Positions 1 through 8,921 of a DNA stretch of 60,980 nt are shown here, one piece after another. Source of the DNA: Betaproteobacteria bacterium (GTDB taxonomy: Bacteria; Pseudomonadota; Gammaproteobacteria; Burkholderiales; Rhodocyclaceae); NCBI GenBank assembly GCA_016208425.1, contig JACQYA010000183.1:1-60980 (forward strand), in the 5' to 3' direction. Each line of letters opens with the position of its first letter. Position 1 is the stretch's first letter. The notes under the pieces are model-generated. The model ran no database searches. It was not told the DNA's origin and worked only from the letters and a program-made list of their open reading frames with translations. Made by a program: the position numbers and the translations under genes.

Positions 1-12
1 AAAAACTGTTTC

Positions 13-1119
13 TCAGATACGCATCGGCATCACGACGTATTTGAAGCGGTCGTTGCCCGGGATCATCAACAGCGAGCTTGAATTGGCGTCGTTGAAACCC
101 CATTCGACATTCTCGACCGAGGTGTTGTTGAGCACGTCGAGCAAGTATCCCACGTTGAATCCGACATCCAGCGGGTCGCCCTGATAAGTCACTTCGAGTT
201 CCTCCTGCGCCTCTTCTTGCTCGGCGTTGGCCGCCATGATTTTCAGGCTGCCGTCGGCGAGCACCAAACGAACGCCCCGAAACTTTTCGTTGGTCAGGAT
301 CGCCGCTCTAACCATAGACTGAAGCAACGCGCTCCGGTTCAAAGACACCAGATTCTTGAAGCTCGGCGGAATCACGCGCTCGTAGTCGGGGAACTTGCCG
401 TCGATCAGTTTGGACACGAGGTTGGTGTGACCAAACTGGAAACGGATCTGGTTGGGCGCCATCTCGACGCTCAAAGGCTCGTCGCTGTCGGCCAGCAAAC
501 GGCTCAGTTCCAGCACCGTCTTGCGCGGCAAAATAAGATCCTGGCGCGCCAGCTCGGCGTCCAGCGGCATGCTGGCGTACGCCAGGCGATGCCCGTCGGT
601 CGCTACGGCACGCAGCTCTTTACCGTCGACCAGCAACAAGAGCCCGTTCAGATAATAGCGCACATCCTGCGTCGCCATCGAATACTGCGTTTGCGCCAAC
701 AGATGACGGAACTGCTTCTGCGTCACCGTGAATTTCTTCAAATCGCCTTCGGACAGCGCCATACGCGGAAAGTCTTCGGCCGGCAGCGTCTGCAAGCTGA
801 ATTTGCTTTTTCCGGCGCGCACCTGCAAGCGCTTGTCGTCGAGAATCAGGCTGACCTCAGCACTCTCCGGCAGCGAACGCAAAATGTCTTGCAGCTTGCG
901 CGCCGCGACCGTTATCGCGCCATCGCCGTCGCCTGCCGCACCATCGTTGATCGTGGTGATCTGAATTTCGATGTCGGTCGCCAGCAAAGTCAGCCTGTCG
1001 TCCTTTTTTTCGAGCAGAACATTGGACAGGATCGGCAGCGTATGTCGCTTTTCGACGATGCCCGATACGGATTGCAAGGGAGCGAGAAGCGAATCGCGTG
1101 GAGTTTTAATTAAAAGCAT
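13..1119 (-). CDS. dnaN: DNA polymerase III subunit beta (sliding clamp)
   Basis: This 368-residue protein is the usual length of the beta clamp, the ring that tethers DNA polymerase III to DNA. The N-terminus (MLLIKTPRDSLLAPLQ), the segment LPILSNVLLE near residue 28 and the C-terminal MPMRI ending are typical of DnaN; the C-terminal hydrophobic residues help form the peptide-binding cleft. It lies downstream of dnaA on the same strand, the normal dnaA-dnaN order, separated by a 221-base AT-rich spacer with DnaA boxes. The ATG at 1117-1119 is the only sensible start. No gyrB or recF is visible because the window ends 12 bases past the stop. Confidence 0.97.
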   Translation of the reverse strand: MLLIKTPRDSLLAPLQSVSGIVEKRHTLPILSNVLLEKKDDRLTLLATDIEIQITTINDGAAGDGDGAITVAARKLQDILRSLPESAEVSLILDDKRLQVRAGKSKFSLQTLPAEDFPRMALSEGDLKKFTVTQKQFRHLLAQTQYSMATQDVRYYLNGLLLLVDGKELRAVATDGHRLAYASMPLDAELARQDLILPRKTVLELSRLLADSDEPLSVEMAPNQIRFQFGHTNLVSKLIDGKFPDYERVIPPSFKNLVSLNRSALLQSMVRAAILTNEKFRGVRLVLADGSLKIMAANAEQEEAQEELEVTYQGDPLDVGFNVGYLLDVLNNTSVENVEWGFNDANSSSLLMIPGNDRFKYVVMPMRI

Positions 1120-1340
1120 ATATATAAATCCTATAAAGATAATCTCAAAGACAACTCTGTGGATATCTCTATTTCTAATCTATTTTTCAGCAAGTTGAAA
1201 CAAAAAAGAGGGGCTGAAAAAAGCCTGTATCCACCTGTGGGCAATATTTAACAATTTATCCACAGCCCATCGACACCAATTCTATCCACCAACTGCCAAC
1301 AGTTTTCCCGAGCACTTATACAACCGGATGCGGCGTGGTG
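1120..1340. promoter_or_regulatory. oriC: Candidate oriC: dnaA-dnaN spacer with DnaA boxes
   Basis: The 221-base spacer contains a perfect DnaA box TTATCCACA at 1256-1264 and near matches at 1158-1166 (minus strand, one mismatch), 1227-1235, 1282-1290 and 1236-1244 (minus strand), each of the last three with two mismatches. The part next to dnaN (about 1115-1215) is strikingly AT-rich compared with its surroundings and would suit an unwinding element. Position beside dnaA is a standard origin location. It must also hold the dnaN promoter. Other DnaA-box sites occur at 2972 and 35314-35512, so the choice of origin is an inference. Confidence 0.6.
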
Positions 1341-2741
1341 TTACCCCTTTATTACCTGTAGCAGCACGTGCAGATCGTGGTTGAGGTCGCTGTCTTTGGC
1401 GCGCAGCGTGTCGATGGTTCGTACGGCGTGCAGCACGGTCGTGTGATCCCGGCCGCCGAACGCTTCGCCGATTGACGGATAGCTCTGTGAAGTCAGGTTT
1501 TTGGCCAGCCACATCGCCGCCTGACGGGGTCGAGCAATCGCCCGTGTACGCTTTTTGGAGAAGAGATCCGAGACTTTGATCTTGAAATAGTCGGCCACGG
1601 TTTTCTGGATATTTTCTACGGTTATCTGGCGGTTGACGGCGCCGATCAAGTCCTTGAGCGCTTCCTTGGCCAAATCCAGCGCGATCTCGCGACCGTGGAA
1701 CGAGGAATAAGCCAACACTTTTTTCAGTGCGCCTTCCAGCTCTCGAACATTGGAACGCAAGTGCTTGGCGACATAAAAAGCCACTTCGTCGTCGAGCGTT
1801 ACACCTTCGGCTTCGGCTTTCTTTTTCAGAATCGCGACACGCATTTCGATTTCCGGAGGCTCGATCTGCACTGTGAGGCCCCAGTCGAAACGGGTAATCA
1901 GGCGGTCTACCAGACCCGAAATATCTTTCGGGTAGGTGTCGCAGGTGATGACAATTTGTTTCTTCGCTTCGATCAAGGCATTGAAAACGAAAAAAAACTC
2001 TTCCTGTGTCCGGTTTTTTCCGTTGAAAAACTGCACGTCGTCGAGCAATAGCACATCCAGCGACCGGTAATAGCGTTTGAAAACGTCGAAGGATTTTTTT
2101 TGGTAGGCGCGAACAACGTCCGAATAATAGTCTTCGGCATGGACATAGCGAACCACTTTTTCCGGGTTGCAATGAAGGATATGGTTGCCGATAGCGTGTA
2201 TCAGGTGGGTTTTGCCGAGACCCGCGCCGCCGTAAATAAACAGAGGGTTATAGGCCGAACCGCCGGGGTTGGTGGCCACTTGTGTCGAGGCGGCCCGCGC
2301 CAGATCGTTGGCTTTGCCGACGATCAGGTTGTCGAAGGTGAAACCGGGAATCAGGCGGGTTTTTTCGTACGTGGAATGCGTGGCGTAGCCGCTTTCCGAA
2401 ACTGGAAGTGTTTCGCCGGGAGCGCTTTGGTTACTTGGCGTGCCGGGCGACAGTTTGCTGCCGGTAGAAGGTGCCAAACTGCCCGCAACGATTTTGGCGT
2501 CTCCAAGCGTTAGCGCAATAGTGACCGGAACGTCGTAATAGGCCGTTCCCAGCTCTTCGATACGAGCCAGGTAGCGTTCTCTGACCCATTTTAAAATAAA
2601 GCCGTTGGGCGCCATCAGGCGCAATCCATTTGCGGCGTCCTCTTCGCCTTCCAGCCGCAAAGGACGAATCCAGGTGTTGAATTGCTGGGCGGGCAGTTCT
2701 TGCTCGAATTGGGTCAGACAGGAGATCCAGAAACTACTCAT
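1341..2741 (-). CDS. dnaA: Chromosomal replication initiator DnaA
   Basis: The 466-residue protein has all four DnaA domains: an N-terminal oligomerisation domain (residues 1-80), a Ser/Pro/Thr-rich linker (about 85-125), an AAA+ core with Walker A GGAGLGKT (171-178) and Walker B LLLDDVQ (231-237), and a C-terminal DNA-binding domain with the signature [11 protein letters not shown] (about 429-439). It binds DnaA boxes, melts the origin and loads the helicase. It is transcribed away from rpmH and followed by dnaN on the same strand. The ATG at 2739-2741 gives the conserved N-terminus. The 3-prime spacer carries the candidate origin. Confidence 0.98.
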   Translation of the reverse strand: MSSFWISCLTQFEQELPAQQFNTWIRPLRLEGEEDAANGLRLMAPNGFILKWVRERYLARIEELGTAYYDVPVTIALTLGDAKIVAGSLAPSTGSKLSPGTPSNQSAPGETLPVSESGYATHSTYEKTRLIPGFTFDNLIVGKANDLARAASTQVATNPGGSAYNPLFIYGGAGLGKTHLIHAIGNHILHCNPEKVVRYVHAEDYYSDVVRAYQKKSFDVFKRYYRSLDVLLLDDVQFFNGKNRTQEEFFFVFNALIEAKKQIVITCDTYPKDISGLVDRLITRFDWGLTVQIEPPEIEMRVAILKKKAEAEGVTLDDEVAFYVAKHLRSNVRELEGALKKVLAYSSFHGREIALDLAKEALKDLIGAVNRQITVENIQKTVADYFKIKVSDLFSKKRTRAIARPRQAAMWLAKNLTSQSYPSIGEAFGGRDHTTVLHAVRTIDTLRAKDSDLNHDLHVLLQVIKG

Positions 2742-3067
2742 CTGTGGCTAGTCGGCTTTATCTCAAATTGGCGCTGCTAAAGAAAGGCATAACAGCCGTT
2801 TCAAACCAGTACCTTGCGCAATTTCGTTCGGGAAAAGAAGAGAAAATGGCCGGAGGTGGCGACGCTCTTCCGGCGTTGAAATGTAAAGTGTTGTTTATTC
2901 GGTTGGTTATGGGTTTTATGCGATACCGTTCGGGCAGAACAAGAGAATGATTTTAACCTGTTGGAAGAAAGTTATCCACAGGAGTAAGAAAACTTTTGGC
3001 TTGACAATCCAGTATCTGAGGATGTCTAATTGCGCGTTTACTTCGCTCTGACTTCAAAGGTTTAATC
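2742..3067. promoter_or_regulatory. dnaA-rpmH divergent spacer with one perfect DnaA box
   Basis: This 326-base spacer separates the divergent dnaA and rpmH genes and must contain both promoters. A single perfect DnaA box TTATCCACA lies at 2972-2980, just upstream of the rpmH promoter. In some proteobacteria the origin is in this spacer, but I see only one good box here, so autoregulation of dnaA or control of rpmH is more likely. No gene-like reading frame with convincing content was seen. Confidence 0.6.
3001..3030 (+). promoter_or_regulatory. Predicted sigma-70 promoter of rpmH
   Basis: A perfect -35 hexamer TTGACA (3001-3006) and a -10 hexamer TCTAAT (3025-3030) are separated by 18 bases, placing a start point about 30 bases upstream of the rpmH ATG. 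A DnaA box lies 20 bases upstream of the -35. This would drive rpmH and probably rnpA-yidD-yidC. Confidence 0.65.
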
Positions 3068-3202
3068 ATGAAACGCACTTATCAGCCTTCGGTTATCCGC
3101 CGCAAGCGCACCCACGGTTTTCTCGTTCGCATGGCTACTCGTGGTGGTCGTGCCGTTATCCGCGCGCGCCGCGCCAAAGGTCGTCACCGTTTGGCCGTTT
3201 GA
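3068..3202 (+). CDS. rpmH: 50S ribosomal protein L34
   Basis: A 44-residue, Arg/Lys-rich protein starting [18 protein letters not shown] and ending GRHRLAV is unmistakable L34, a small protein of the large ribosomal subunit. Length is exactly that of the family. It is divergent from dnaA and overlaps the predicted TTG start of rnpA by four bases (TTGA), a classic translational coupling arrangement. A good promoter lies at 3001-3030. Confidence 0.98.
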   Translation: MKRTYQPSVIRRKRTHGFLVRMATRGGRAVIRARRAKGRHRLAV

Positions 3203-3591
3203 GCGCCGAGCCGTCTGCGGGAGCGCGCCGTCTAACGGGCAACGCGTTTCCGAAGCTGTATCGCCTGACCAAAACGGATGAATTTTCATCCGTTTTTGGT
3301 TTTAGGAGGGCGCTGAGAAGCGCTCATTTCCTGTTACATTACCGCCTTCGGACAAGTGGCGATACGCCGGTTTTCGCGGGTGCGCGGCTCGGTCTGGTGG
3401 TTGCCAAGAGGCTGCTCAAGCGCTCGGTTGACCGGAACTTGGTCAAGCGTTTAGCCCGCGAAAATTTCCGCCTGCTGCGTTATCGTCTTCCGGCGCGCGA
3501 TCTCATATTGCGCTTGGCGGTCAGGCCAAAACTGCTGGATCGTCTGGTTCTGGCCGAGGAAATTCGCGCCTTGCTGGGCAAACTGACATGA
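3199..3591 (+). CDS. rnpA: Ribonuclease P protein component
   Basis: The 130-residue basic protein carries [11 protein letters not shown] near residue 23 and the RNase P protein signature region [19 protein letters not shown] around residues 74-92 (an RNR-like motif contacting the RNA). It assists the RNA subunit in cleaving the 5-prime leaders of tRNAs. No in-frame ATG or GTG precedes the conserved part, so the start is a TTG at 3199 overlapping the rpmH stop. CTG 3267 would be too internal. The gene sits in the conserved rpmH-rnpA-yidD-yidC block. Confidence 0.93.
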   Translation: MSAEPSAGARRLTGNAFPKLYRLTKTDEFSSVFGFRRALRSAHFLLHYRLRTSGDTPVFAGARLGLVVAKRLLKRSVDRNLVKRLARENFRLLRYRLPARDLILRLAVRPKLLDRLVLAEEIRALLGKLT

Positions 3592-3607
3592 CCCGAACGA
3601 TGAGACG

Positions 3608-3814
3608 ATGAAACTGCTGCTGGTACCGATCCGCATCTATCAATACGCGGTTAGCCCATTTCTCGGGCGGCGTTGCCGTTTTTTCCCGAGCTGTTCCGAG
3701 TACGCCGCCGAGGCAGTGGAAAGATACGGAGCCGTCAAAGGCACACATCTTGGCCTGAAACGCATTTCGCGCTGTCATCCTTGGAACCCCGGTGGTTTTG
3801 ATCCTGTACCCTGA
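3608..3814 (+). CDS. yidD: Membrane protein insertion efficiency factor YidD
   Basis: The 68-residue protein shows the YidD hallmarks: an amphipathic N-terminus, [17 protein letters not shown] in the middle and the [14 protein letters not shown] ending. It is thought to sit on the inner face of the membrane and help YidC-dependent insertion. It lies 16 bases after rnpA and 41 before yidC. ATG 3608 gives the full conserved length. Confidence 0.96.
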   Translation: MKLLLVPIRIYQYAVSPFLGRRCRFFPSCSEYAAEAVERYGAVKGTHLGLKRISRCHPWNPGGFDPVP

Positions 3815-3855
3815 GATGTTCCCGACTTCCCTGAAACTTTTCGCATAGGCCGTTC

Positions 3856-5547
3856 ATGGACAACCGACGCCTTCTCCTGCTGCTTGTCTTCTCCTTCTCC
3901 CTCGTCATGCTCTGGGATGCCTGGCAGAAGTACAACCTGCCGAAAGCAGTTCCGGCGACCGCCGGTGCTCCTGCGGCCCAAAGCGTGGGCGTCGCGCCCC
4001 AGCCGACGGTGAGCTTGCAAACGCCCAACGCCGTGATGGCTGTTCCCGGCACAGGCCCGGCGCCGGTGAAAGCCGAAACCGTCAGCGTCAAAACCGATCT
4101 GTTCTCGGTCGAGGTATCGGCGCTGGGCGGCGATATTGTCGGCCTCGATCTCAATCGCTACAAGGCGATCGACGAGAAAGATAAGAGCCTTTCCCTGTTT
4201 GAAGCCAAGCATCAATATGTCGCGCAGAGCGGTCTGATCGGAGAAGGTTTACCGAATCACAAGACGATCTTCGCGGCGCTTCCCGGCGCTCGCGAAATGG
4301 GCGCCGACGCCAAGACGCTAACTTTGCGCCTGGAAGCGCCGGCCGTCGATGGTGTCAGGGTGGCGAAGATACTGACGTTCACGCGCGGCAGTTATTTGAT
4401 CGACGTCGCTTACGAAGTCGACAACGGCAGCCAGAAGGAGCTGGCGCCGCACGCTTATTTCCAGCTCCAGCGCGACGCCAAGGCGCCGGCCGGCGAAACG
4501 ACGATGGTCAGTACCTTCACCGGCCCGGCGGTTTATACGGAACACGACAAGTACCAGAAAATCGATTTTTCCGATATCGACAAGGGCAAGGCCAAGTTCG
4601 CCACCAAGGCCGACAACGGGTGGCTGGCGATGGTACAACACTATTTCGTCGCGGCCTGGTTGCCGGCGGTCAAGGCACCCCGCGAATACTATGTGCGCAA
4701 GGTGGAGGGCAGCAGGGAGCCGATGTATACCGCCGGCGTCATCGTGCCGGTCGCGCAAATGGCGCCCGGCACCAGGACGACGCTTTCGATGCCGCTCTAC
4801 GCAGGCCCGCAGGTTCAGTCGGTTCTCGACCAGCTTGCCCGGCCGGTTGTCGACGGCGGAATCGGCGCCGAAGGTTTGCCGCTGGTCGTCGATTACGGTT
4901 GGCTGACCATCGTCGCTGCGCCGATTTTCTGGTGTCTGGACGCAATCCACAAGCTGGTCGGTAACTGGGGCTGGGCTATCGTTCTGCTGACCGTCGGCAT
5001 CAAGGCGCTCTTCTATCCGCTTTCGGCCGCGAGCTACAAGTCGATGGCCAAGATGCGCCAGGTTACGCCGCGTCTGACGGCGTTGAAGGAACGTCACGGT
5101 AGCGACCGGGCCAAGCTCAATCAGGAAATGATGGAGCTTTACAAGCGCGAGAAGATTAATCCGCTGGGCGGCTGTTTGCCGATCATGGTGCAGATACCGG
5201 TTTTCATCGCCCTTTACTGGGCGCTGCTCGGCGCGGTAGAGATGCGCGACGCGCCGTGGGTGCTGTGGATCACCGACCTTTCTTCGGCCGATCCCTTTTA
5301 CGTGCTGCCGGTCGTCATGGTCGTCACCATGCTGATCCAGACCAAGCTCAACCCGACGCCACCCGATCCGATCCAGGCCAAGGTGATGATGATGATGCCG
5401 TTCATTTTCGGCGGCATGTTTTTCTTCTTCCCGGCCGGTCTGGTGCTTTACTGGGTGGTTAACAACACGCTGTCCATTATCCAGCAGTGGCAGATTACGC
5501 GGGTCATCGAAGGTGGCGGAAAAGCGGCCAACGACGCCAAGGCCTGA
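3856..5547 (+). CDS. yidC: Membrane protein insertase YidC
   Basis: The 563-residue protein begins MDNRRLLLLLVFSFSLVMLWDAW, the uncleaved N-terminal membrane segment of Gram-negative YidC. A long periplasmic domain (about residues 50-340) follows, then the Oxa1-like core: GWAIVLLTVGIKALFYPLS near 375, the conserved NPLGGCLPIMVQIPVF segment near 435, and further membrane segments ending LYWVVNNTLSIIQQW. It inserts proteins into the inner membrane alone or with SecYEG. It is preceded by yidD, and the mnmE coding region follows within about 20-90 bases depending on its start. Confidence 0.98.
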   Translation: MDNRRLLLLLVFSFSLVMLWDAWQKYNLPKAVPATAGAPAAQSVGVAPQPTVSLQTPNAVMAVPGTGPAPVKAETVSVKTDLFSVEVSALGGDIVGLDLNRYKAIDEKDKSLSLFEAKHQYVAQSGLIGEGLPNHKTIFAALPGAREMGADAKTLTLRLEAPAVDGVRVAKILTFTRGSYLIDVAYEVDNGSQKELAPHAYFQLQRDAKAPAGETTMVSTFTGPAVYTEHDKYQKIDFSDIDKGKAKFATKADNGWLAMVQHYFVAAWLPAVKAPREYYVRKVEGSREPMYTAGVIVPVAQMAPGTRTTLSMPLYAGPQVQSVLDQLARPVVDGGIGAEGLPLVVDYGWLTIVAAPIFWCLDAIHKLVGNWGWAIVLLTVGIKALFYPLSAASYKSMAKMRQVTPRLTALKERHGSDRAKLNQEMMELYKREKINPLGGCLPIMVQIPVFIALYWALLGAVEMRDAPWVLWITDLSSADPFYVLPVVMVVTMLIQTKLNPTPPDPIQAKVMMMMPFIFGGMFFFFPAGLVLYWVVNNTLSIIQQWQITRVIEGGGKAANDAKA

Positions 5548-5568
5548 TTCCGGCGTAGAGGTTCGGGT

Positions 5569-6915
5569 ACGGATCTGGGTGCGCTTCCCGAGACGATAGC
5601 GGCCATCGCCACGGCGCCCGGCCGTGGTGGCATCGGTATCGTGCGCCTTTCGGGGCATGGCCTGCCGGCTTTCGCCGAGGCTCTGAGCGGCCGGCAGCCC
5701 AAGGCCAGGATGGCGATGCGGGCCGAGTTTCGGGCCGCCGACGGCGGAGTGATCGATAGCGGGCTGTTGCTCTATTTCCCCGCGCCGCGTTCCTATACCG
5801 GCGAAGACGTCCTCGAATTGCAGGGGCACGGGGGGTCGGTAGTCCTACGGATGCTGCTCGCCCGCTGCCTCGATCTTGGCGCGAGGCTGGCCGAACCCGG
5901 CGAATTCACGCGCCGCGCTTACCTCAACGGAAAACTCGACCTGGCGCAGGCCGAGGCCGTCGTCGACCTGATCGACGCCGCTACCGGCGCTGCCGCACGT
6001 GGCGCTATGCGCTCGTTACAAGGCGAATTTTCTAAGGAAATCCATGCGCTGGTCGCGCAATTGACGGAACTGCGCGCACTGGTCGAAGCCACGCTCGATT
6101 TTCCCGACGAGGAAGTCGATTTTCTCGAAGCCGCCGACGCCTTCGGCCGTCTCGACCGTTTGCAACAACGTTTGGCGCGCGTTTTCTGCCGGGCGCAGCA
6201 GGGCAAGCTTCTGCAAGGCGGAATGCATGTCGTGCTGGCCGGCCAACCCAATGTCGGGAAATCGAGCCTGCTCAACGGTCTGGCAGGAGACGAGCTGGCC
6301 ATCGTCACCCCGGTTGCCGGCACGACGCGCGATGTCGTGCGCGGCGCGCTACAGATCGAAGGCATTCCGCTGCACATCATCGATACCGCCGGTCTGCGCG
6401 AGACCGACGACGAAATCGAGAAAATGGGCATCGCGCGCACCTGGCGCGAAATCGAGCGCGCCGACGTGGTCGTGCTTTTGGTTGATGCGCGAACCGGTGT
6501 AGGTCCGGCCGAACGGGCGATTGTCGAACAGCTGCCGAAGCACCTTGCCCGAATCACCGTTTTTAATAAAATCGACCTTGCCGGTGGTGGTGCCGGACGA
6601 TATGGCGACGAGCGGAGCGTTAGCGTTTCGCTCTCCGCCAAAAGCGGCGAGGGCCTGGAGTTGTTGCGCCAGGAGCTGTTGCGCATCGGCGGCTGGCACC
6701 CGGCGGAGGACGCTTTCATCGCCCGCGAGCGCCATCTGCGCGCCCTTTCCATGGCACGCGAACATATTGGCGCCGCGCGAACCCAATTGCCCCGACTCGA
6801 GCTGTTCGCCGAGGAGCTGCGTTTGGCGCAGCAGTCTCTCGGCTCCATCACCGGAGAGGTTTTTGCCGACGACCTGTTGGGCGAAATCTTCGGGCGATTT
6901 TGTATTGGAAAATAA
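5569..6915 (+). CDS. mnmE: tRNA modification GTPase MnmE (probable ACG start)
   Basis: The protein catalyses, with MnmG, the 5-carboxymethylaminomethyl modification of wobble uridine in tRNA. It contains an N-terminal formyl-THF-binding domain, the G domain with GQPNVGKSS (residues ~225), DTAGLR and NKID motifs, and the C-terminal FCIGK ending. The conserved N-terminus ([19 protein letters not shown]) lies upstream of the first GTG at 5641. Between the yidC stop (5545-5547) and 5641 there is no in-frame ATG, GTG or TTG. ACG at 5569 follows an AGAGG ribosome site (5557-5561) at 7 bases and gives 448 residues, the family length. CTG 5575 is an alternative. A substitution or sequencing error of ATG cannot be excluded. 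The 3-prime end is an island attachment site. Confidence 0.9.
   Translation, partial: TDLGALPETIAAIATAPGRGGIGIVRLSGHGLPAFAEALSGRQPKARMAMRAEFRAADGGVIDSGLLLYFPAPRSYTGEDVLELQGHGGSVVLRMLLARCLDLGARLAEPGEFTRRAYLNGKLDLAQAEAVVDLIDAATGAAARGAMRSLQGEFSKEIHALVAQLTELRALVEATLDFPDEEVDFLEAADAFGRLDRLQQRLARVFCRAQQGKLLQGGMHVVLAGQPNVGKSSLLNGLAGDELAIVTPVAGTTRDVVRGALQIEGIPLHIIDTAGLRETDDEIEKMGIARTWREIERADVVVLLVDARTGVGPAERAIVEQLPKHLARITVFNKIDLAGGGAGRYGDERSVSVSLSAKSGEGLELLRQELLRIGGWHPAEDAFIARERHLRALSMAREHIGAARTQLPRLELFAEELRLAQQSLGSITGEVFADDLLGEIFGRFCIGK
6898..6908 (+). repeat. attL: mnmE 3-prime attachment core, left copy
   Basis: TTTTGTATTGG inside the last codons of mnmE matches 10 of 11 bases of TTCTGTATTGG at 9527-9537. 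The last 18 bases of mnmE (trmE/thdF) are the known chromosomal attachment site of SGI1-type integrative islands, whose core reads TTCTGTATTGG. The two copies bracket 2.6 kb of accessory genes. This copy keeps the mnmE C-terminus intact. Confidence 0.6.
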
Positions 6916-6960
6916 CAAGCCTTCCTGACTGTTCCACACACTATCGCTTAACCCATTGAT

Positions 6961-6984
6961 AGCCCGCTAAAATGCGGGCTTTTT
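6961..6984 (+). terminator. Rho-independent terminator after mnmE
   Basis: AGCCCGC (6961-6967) pairs perfectly with GCGGGCT (6974-6980) around a six-base loop and runs straight into a T tract. It lies 46 bases after the mnmE stop and ends the rpmH-to-mnmE transcription unit. Confidence 0.85.
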
Positions 6985-7298
6985 GTTCCTGTGATGGCTT
7001 GCTGCGGGGTTGTTCATTCTTCGCCTGTCGGCACTGTCACAAGCTGGCCTATGCGCGCCAGCGGGAAACCGACGATGATCGAGCGATGCGGCGGGCGGAC
7101 ACCATCCGGCGGCGGCTTGGGTGGGGAGCTGGGATAGCGAACCCGGAAGGCGGCAAACCCAAGGGGATGCACTGGCGCACCTTTGAACGTCTGAAAGCCG
7201 AGCATGATGCTTTCGCCAATGCGTCATGGGCGGGCATGGCCGAACGGCTTGAGCCGCTGAATCTGTTTCGCAAAACAGATAAGTCGGCGCCGGCATGA
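6972..7298 (+). pseudogene. N-terminally truncated hypothetical protein (cysteine-containing)
   Basis: The reading frame ends in a protein-like segment (from about 7014) with a CRHCHKLAYARQRE motif, RADTIRRRLGWG, and KPKGMHWRTFERLKAEHD. This resembles a family of hypothetical proteins from mobile regions in proteobacteria whose full forms have an extra N-terminal part. Here the upstream codons run into the mnmE terminator hairpin, so the gene has lost its start. Function is unknown; the C-x2-C pattern could bind zinc. I treat it as a remnant. Confidence 0.5.
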
Positions 7299-7382
7299 CG
7301 TCGGCACAATCCGCCTTTGTCCGGCAAGGGGTTTCCAGTAGAGTATCGGGTTTGGCAATACCAACTCAAAGAGCGCCAGCCC

Positions 7383-8501
7383 ATGTTTGAACAAGCCTTC
7401 AAGAATATCGACGCCGACCTGCGCAACGAAGCCGGTTGCACCACCGAACTCGACTACACCGAACAGACCTCCTGGCTGTTGTTCCTCAAGTATCTCGACG
7501 GGCTTGAGCAGGACAAGGCAATGGAGGCGGAACTGGAAGGCAAGAAGTACGCTTTCATCCTCGACGAATCCTACCGCTGGTCATCGTGGGCCGCGCCCAA
7601 GGCCAGAGATGGCAAGCTCGACCACAACAAGGCGATGACCGGCGACGACCTGCGCGAGTTCGTGGATCGCAAGCTGTTCCCCTACCTGCGCCAGCAGCCC
7701 AAGCTGACCGCCGATAACCTCAAGACGCTTCAGGAGCGCAGCTTCTACGGTAAGGAGAAGAAGCCGCTGACCTATGTGATTGCGATCATGAACATGATCC
7801 TGCACGGCATCGAAGCGCCGAACATCATCCACACCAACACCCTGACCGAAAACCTGGCCGACATTCAGGACAAGGACAGAATGGACGTGATCCTCGCCAA
7901 TCCACCCTTCGGCGGCGGCGAGCGCAAGGAAGTGCAGCAGAATTTCCCCATCCGTACCGGCGAGACGGCCTTCCTGTTCCTGCAACACTTCATCAAGATG
8001 CTCAAGGCGGGCGGTCGTGCCGGCGTGGTCATCAAGAACACCTTCCTCTCGAACACCGACAACGCCTCGGTGAGCCTGCGCAAGCTGCTGCTCGAATCCT
8101 GCAACCTGCACACCGTCCTCGACTGCCCCGGCGGCACCTTCCAGGGCGCGGGCGTCAAGACCGTCGTGCTGTTCTTCGAGAAAGGCACGCCGACGCGCAA
8201 GATCTGGTTTTACCAGCTTGATCCCGGCCGCAACATGGGCAAGACCAACCCGCTCAACGACGCCGATCTCGCCGAGTTTGTCGAACTGCAAAAGACGCAG
8301 GCCGACTCGGACAAAAGCTGGAGCGTCGATGCCAAAAGCATCGTCACGGCGACCTATGACCTGTCGGTGAAAAACCCGAACGGTGGCGAGGCCGTCATTC
8401 ACCGCAGCCCGCAGGTCATCATGGACGAGATCGCCGCGCTGGATACCGAGAGCGCGGACGTGCTCGGGCGTATTTGTATATTGCTCAAAGGAGGGGAATG
8501 A
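7383..8501 (+). CDS. hsdM: Type I restriction-modification methyltransferase subunit, internally deleted
   Basis: The N-terminus (MFEQAFKNIDADLRNEAGC, LDYTEQTSWLLFLKYLDGLEQ) and C-terminal half (ILANPPFGGGE, FPIRTGETAFLFLQHFIKML, LDCPGGTFQGAGVKT) are those of HsdM, the N6-adenine methyltransferase subunit of Type I systems. The catalytic NPPF motif is present. The protein is 372 residues against roughly 480 in intact relatives. After KLFPYLRQQPK (about 7695) it jumps in frame to LKTLQERSFYGKEK, so the block with the TPR segment and the SAM-binding motif I is missing. It probably cannot methylate. No hsdS or hsdR follows; a HEPN-MNT pair does. ATG 7383 is chosen over the ORF-extending upstream codons because the family begins MFEQ. 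Confidence 0.85.
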   Translation: MFEQAFKNIDADLRNEAGCTTELDYTEQTSWLLFLKYLDGLEQDKAMEAELEGKKYAFILDESYRWSSWAAPKARDGKLDHNKAMTGDDLREFVDRKLFPYLRQQPKLTADNLKTLQERSFYGKEKKPLTYVIAIMNMILHGIEAPNIIHTNTLTENLADIQDKDRMDVILANPPFGGGERKEVQQNFPIRTGETAFLFLQHFIKMLKAGGRAGVVIKNTFLSNTDNASVSLRKLLLESCNLHTVLDCPGGTFQGAGVKTVVLFFEKGTPTRKIWFYQLDPGRNMGKTNPLNDADLAEFVELQKTQADSDKSWSVDAKSIVTATYDLSVKNPNGGEAVIHRSPQVIMDEIAALDTESADVLGRICILLKGGE

Positions 8502-8504
8502 TTC

Positions 8505-8921
8505 ATGGACGATATTCGCTGGAAACAGCGCTTCGATAACTACAGCAAGGCGTTTCATGAACTCAAGGAAAGTCTGGAACTGGCGAATGACAGATTGCTG
8601 ACCAAACTGGAAAAACAGGGCGTCATTCAGGGCTTTGAATACACCCATGAGCTGGCGTGGAATCTTCTTAAGGACTACCTTGAATTTCAGGGACATGTCG
8701 GCTTGATGGGATCTCGTGACACCACGCGCGAAGCCTTCAAGCGCGGGCTTATTGGTGATGGCGAGAGCTGGATGGAAATGATCAAATCCAGAAACCTGAC
8801 TTCACATGCCTATGACAAAGATACAGCCGAGCAGATTTACACCGCGATTTCATCGCGCTTTTTCCCGGAATTTCAGTTGCTGCACACCAATTTTTTACAG
8901 CGTAGCGCACAGGAAAACTGA
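8505..8921 (+). CDS. HEPN-type nucleotidyltransferase substrate-binding protein (HI0074 family)
   Basis: The 138-residue all-helical protein matches the HI0074 family: RWKQRFDNYSKAFHEL at the start, GFEYTHELAWNLLKDYL in the middle, and KSRNLTSHAYD, which contains the R-x4-H motif of HEPN ribonucleases. In HEPN-MNT modules this partner is a toxin RNase that the MNT protein silences by nucleotidylation. It starts three bases after the hsdM stop and overlaps the next gene by one base. Whether it acts as a toxin here is inference from family and pairing. Confidence 0.88.
   Translation: MDDIRWKQRFDNYSKAFHELKESLELANDRLLTKLEKQGVIQGFEYTHELAWNLLKDYLEFQGHVGLMGSRDTTREAFKRGLIGDGESWMEMIKSRNLTSHAYDKDTAEQIYTAISSRFFPEFQLLHTNFLQRSAQEN

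Noticed and set aside
2742-3067. dnaA-rpmH spacer as the main origin
   Set aside because: Only one good DnaA box and no clear AT-rich unwinding region were found there, compared with the dnaA-dnaN spacer.
4318-5829. A 503-codon minus-strand open frame opposite yidC and mnmE
   Set aside because: It spans two conserved plus-strand genes and is composed of low-complexity His/Arg-rich residues.
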